Positions 59,831-64,000 of a stretch of 64,000 nucleotides of DNA are shown here, in pieces. A program made the translations under genes and the position numbers. Where the stretch lies: contig NC_066597.1 of assembly GCF_905475345.1 (NCBI RefSeq), positions 5,427,001 to 5,491,000 on the forward strand, given 5' to 3'. Source of the stretch: Vespula vulgaris. Its lineage: Eukaryota; Arthropoda; Insecta; Hymenoptera; Vespidae. The notes below the pieces were generated by a model. The model ran no database searches. It was given only the letters and a program-made list of their open reading frames with translations, and was not told where the DNA came from. Within the stretch, counting starts at the first letter, position 1, and every line of letters begins with the position of its first letter.

Positions 59831-60580
59831 ATAATCCACTTATTAAACATGCTGTACCAGACGTTAGTATTGTATCGTATTTGATTATTTGTATCCCTTC
59901 TTAAATGAGGATTTTCAGCAGACTATGTGTGTTCCTTGTGACGATTAACATTCCATTGTTGATGACATTTGCTTCATTTATCCATAAAATCTGAAAAATA
60001 AAATTTGCATTTTGTTGCATTCATTTGCAATCCATTGCACAGCATTTCCTTTATCTTAAAAAGTACTGATAATAGTTCACACGTTAAATTTCATTCTCAG
60101 AATTCAATGTTTGTCGCATGGAAAATCAAAATAGACGAATTTCTGATACCTCAAAATACAATAAACAAAAGATTTTGAAGTACTGCTCGCCCTTGGGCAC
60201 TGAAAAAATGGAATGCGCGAAAGAATATGTCTAAATGTGTAGAAACATTAAAATAATTGCATGTTTGAAATTAAAATAACATCTAAACTAACAACTTTCT
60301 GACATAACATTATGAACATGTTTTGTAGAGGGTGAAACACTACATCTATTAATGTATTCAAGATTAAGGTTTTATTTTTTTAAAAAGTGCTATTGCATCT
60401 TGCAACTGCACCGATGCTTAAAAATGTATAAAACGTTCATAGAATTAAGTAGCGTTTAATACCATTTAATTTTGTCATTTTTCTCAATCTCCAATCCTTC
60501 TAAAGATATAGCTTGGCCCAATTTCGTGGGATATCCTGTATAACGAAGAAAAAGGGGAAATGTCCAACGACGTGAATACT
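59831..60580. other. AT-rich DNA, unassigned
   Basis: No recognisable gene; may include the 3' end of piggyBac C. Confidence 0.4.
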
Positions 60581-60599
60581 TTCTTTGTATTATAATATT

Positions 60600-61740
60600 T
60601 TGATTATTTTCGTTGCATTATAATATCAAATTCTTTCCGGTTTGTAATTATTTTTTGGCCCGAATATATTGTACGCGTAGTGGATACTAGACAGTAATAC
60701 AATGCATTCAATTTGTCAAATTTGTTATTTACATTTTAAGTGTAAATAATAAATTTGATGAATATTATTGTCTTTTTCATGCTTGTATCAATGATTTTGG
60801 CTGTCTATTTTTTTGTACTATACCGATCAAAACAATATCATCGTTCAATAAATGTTTCACTAAGGATATTGCAATAAAAAAATTATCTGTTGTTATAAGA
60901 TGAACAATGTGTCTTCGAAATTAAGTGAACTGTTTTACCACATGACTTCTTTGTTCTTTTTCACAATATTACCAGTTTTTCTCAGATAAATGTTGCAGGA
61001 ATAGAATATGTTCACATTACACAATGTCATATTTTCCAGAATTGGGAAGGCATATAAACTTTAAATGAGGATTGTTTTCAAAATTTTACTAATTGTTTGT
61101 ACTACGGTTCCTTTATTTGATATATTATAACAGTCTCTAATATATAATTTATTAATTTATCATTAACTTTTCTTTATTCCCTGGTTTAACTATTCTCCTG
61201 TCAAATCATAAAATCTGATAAACTTTAAAATTTCCTTGAATCTATTTCTGATCATAACAGCAGCATAAATTTATCTTGGTAAATATCTTATCAATATTCT
61301 ATACCACAGAACGCATTAATTTTGACATACTCTATTAGTTTCCATTGTCCCGATTCGTTCGTAGCATAGAATATACTGGTTTTTTGATTCATATATTTGA
61401 AAATAATATCTATTATTTCTTTGTTAATATATAGATTATATGTAATATTTTATTGTTTCAATCCTTCACTTTTTTCTGTCAAAGTTTAGAATATTTTGGA
61501 GAATTTTGAAACGTTTCGGTGTATTACCAAATCGATGTGTTACAGAACATAGGCGTCCAAATACCATCTCATTTCTTGCACTATCTGTATTTTCATCATC
61601 AGATTCCTTTATAATAACATCTTTCTCAGAATCTCGTAATTTTAGATCAGCATTATTAAATAAGCTCCTACTTTCTTCATTTTGTATAAATTTTAAGTTG
61701 TGTTAAATGCTGCAGCTGATACCGACATTATAGAATTGAG
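60600..61740 (-). mobile_element. piggyBac-family transposase remnant (piggyBac C)
   Basis: The minus strand carries an acidic N-terminal region (KDVIIKESDDENTD, about 61,580-61,625), IFYATNESGQWKLIEYVKIN (61,310-61,375), NRFKEILKFIRFYDLTGE (61,195-61,250, the RF.EIL..IRFDD block), TTDNFF-type catalytic block near 60,870-60,890 and SLVKHLL/VLIGIVQKN nearby, in several frames with stops. It is more decayed than piggyBac B and clearly a different copy. Confidence 0.72.
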
Positions 61741-62500
61741 GAATACAACAATAATATAAAAAACCAAAAAACAAGAAATGATGAAAAAAAGAATAGACGA
61801 TTCGACAATCTAAATAATTTTTCATAAGAGAAACAAATGCGTCTTCTTCGTTAGTTTATTGAATACTGGCAACGAATTAGATAGTCTCAACATATGATAA
61901 AACAATAATAACACAAAGTACTGAATGCTCCCACGCGTTATCACTTATTGCTACTATATATAATCTGAGCCGCCTAATTTGATCACAGTTGGGTTAAAAT
62001 GATCTGGTATTAATTGTACAAACGTTAAATAATTACGTTTCATTTATTAGTAGAAAAAGATGTCTTATAAAACAAGCATAACGGTAATAAATACATTTAT
62101 TGCACTTATTATGAACATTTACTTTATGTAATTTTTATGTAGGCACTGCCAGATTAATTGTAGTTATCTTTTTAAGTAAAACATAGAAAAAGTTTTTTTA
62201 GTTATTGTATCCATTCTGTAATTTATAATTAGATATTAGAAAAAAGAACGAAACGTTTATCAGAATTTATGATAAACTTCATCAGAACTTCATTTTATTA
62301 AATCTCACAATAGCGTGTTTAAAAATAGAAGAGGATGAAGCAAAAAAAGTAATTTATAACTCAGACTACTCTATTTACTTTAACAATTGATATTTGTCAT
62401 TTGTTGTCAACTATCTAACAACTGTTTTTAATGACTGTTATCGTTTACAAATCTAATTTATTTGTATAATAAAATGCATTCTTTAAAAAAAAAAAAATCG
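61741..62500. other. AT-rich DNA, unassigned
   Basis: No feature recognised. Confidence 0.4.
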
Positions 62501-62700
62501 CATTAAAAGTGATGTTTTTTTCTGAGAATAGTTAATGCATAAAAATAAAGCTTTTTAAAAAATTTTAGAAAGCCATATCCTTGCTTATACTTTCATTTTT
62601 CAAATAAGATTATATCCATCATAATCGATCAAAAATTATCTCTGGACTCACTATTGACATAAACAGTGATTTTTACTATATTTTCGATATTTTTCAGAAA
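62500..62700. repeat. Interspersed repeat family B, copy 3 (inverted)
   Basis: GAGAATAGTTAATGCATAAAA and flanks match the reverse complement of 54,890-54,960. The phrase CTCACTATTGACATAAACAGT near 62,648 matches the forward strand of the other copies, suggesting an element with inverted ends. Confidence 0.4.
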
Positions 62701-64000
62701 AAACCATCTTTCGTATAATGGTGCTAATTAAAATCTGAAGCAACAAAAATGTTCGTACGTTATATTCTCATCCTATAAACATTTTAAACATTTTTCCCCC
62801 ATATACTCTGTTGAATAACGCATTATACATTTTCGACTGTAATTCTTATTGTCTTATTTTGTATTTAATGTTATATTAATTTTAAATGTTATTAATTAAT
62901 AGACTTAACAACATCGAAAAAAACAAGTATAGAGCGCGTAAGAATGATCTATGAAAGACGTTGTGCCTAAAAATTCCCTCAACATACCTGAAAGAGTGCT
63001 TTATAAAGTTTGCGAGAATTTCAAGTGCGTAAAAAAACATTAAAAAATATATTTACATTAACACCAACAGTGTCAGCTACTTAATCATTGCTTGTCAGTA
63101 ATATTGACAATGCAGTCAATGCATCTACAAGTAAGCTCAACTGAACCGAGCATACCTATGTAAATTTCAAGATCAATAGCAATACTCATTAAGAATTTCG
63201 GAAAAAATTTTCAGACAATTCATTCGGTTTTTCATGCAGAACATTGATCGACTGTGATTTGAAAATTATCTCAACAAAATTATTCAAAAACACATCACTA
63301 ATTACTGACTGCAGAATTTCCGGAAATTAATTTGGATATTATGATGACATATAAATGTTGCATTTAATCTTCAAGTTGCGGAGATATCTACACTTTTTCA
63401 ACATCCAATAGCTTTATATACTCATAAAAATAATCTCATTTTCCTGAATTAGATTTAATACTAGGTTAAATCACGCGTTTCCCTACGAGTATCATTTATG
63501 CAAATCTGACAACTGCGTCATGTCATAGGCAATACGAAATTCTCGGATAAATTGTAAATGTTTCTCTCTCAGTAAATTATATTATACATCAGATATCAAA
63601 AAATATCAATAGTGATTCAATGTTCATATCGAAAGAAAAAAAATTAGATCAAGCTATTTAACCGGTTAGTTACTAAACATAATATTAAGTAGCGTAATAT
63701 CAAAATTGGTTACAATATTTAATGACGATTCTTCTTTACCGTTTTTACGATATTACAATTGATCAACCTTTCTTTGATAATACAGATGATATGGAAACAC
63801 GAAAAAATGAACTAACTGAAGACATTCCTATCGAAAAAAGTCTTATTAGACAAAATAAACATTCTGAGGAATTTATGCTATTTATCTCGATATTTGATAT
63901 TTTATATAGATTTATAAAGCTCTACAGTTTTCTTTAGTACGGTATATTTCAAAGCAATCCTCGATGCAATCCTAGTTTTCTTGTACGTGTTTCATAGTTA
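62701..64000. other. AT-rich DNA with repeat family C copy
   Basis: The block at about 63,480-63,600 matches 57,730-57,850. A 71-codon plus frame at 63,722-63,937 (acidic, TDDMETRKNELTEDIPIEKS) is not recognised and may be a transposase N-terminal scrap. Confidence 0.4.

Noticed and set aside
63722..63937. 71-codon acidic plus frame near the window end
   Set aside because: Resembles an acidic transposase N-terminus only vaguely; no motif supports a call.

Overview
The window looks like AT-rich insect nuclear DNA, most likely hymenopteran. That lineage call is inference from base composition, intron sizes and repeat content. It shows short GT-AG introns, a Ras-effector/Rab5-GEF gene of arthropod type, abundant (CT)n/(GA)n microsatellites and a graveyard of insect transposons. 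No prokaryotic feature, CRISPR array or operon is present, and I could not recognise any tRNA or rRNA gene.

Layout. (1) 1-10.7 kb: non-coding DNA with many pyrimidine/purine microsatellites and a few GC-richer islands. These islands could be upstream exons, promoters or enhancers of the next gene. (2) 10,774-25,974, plus strand: fifteen exons of one gene, the ortholog of Drosophila sprint (RIN family). They join in a single consistent frame into about 1,348 residues: SH2, a long Ser/Pro-rich linker with a polyproline motif, VPS9 (Rab5 guanine-nucleotide exchange) and a C-terminal Ras-association domain. The gene's own start codon lies in an upstream exon that I could not identify. (3) 26-32.5 kb: 3' UTR and intergenic DNA, with one orphan exon-like reading frame at 28,121-28,237. 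(4) 32.5-62.7 kb: a dense field of decayed transposons. It holds a Gypsy element (gag knuckle, protease spacer, RT, RNase H, integrase), a second Gypsy gag/protease piece, hAT, two Jockey-type non-LTR elements, Copia, three piggyBac transposase copies and an integrase scrap. Three copies of an LTR-like repeat and two further repeat families lie among them. (5) 62.7-64 kb: AT-rich DNA with a repeat also seen at 57.7 kb.

The most notable pattern is that every transposon protein fragment I could orient (ten of ten) lies on the minus strand, opposite to sprint. A one-sided field of dead transposons is the architecture of unidirectional piRNA source loci such as flamenco. This locus is therefore a candidate piRNA cluster; the sequence alone cannot prove it, and small-RNA data would decide. 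No other new system is evident.
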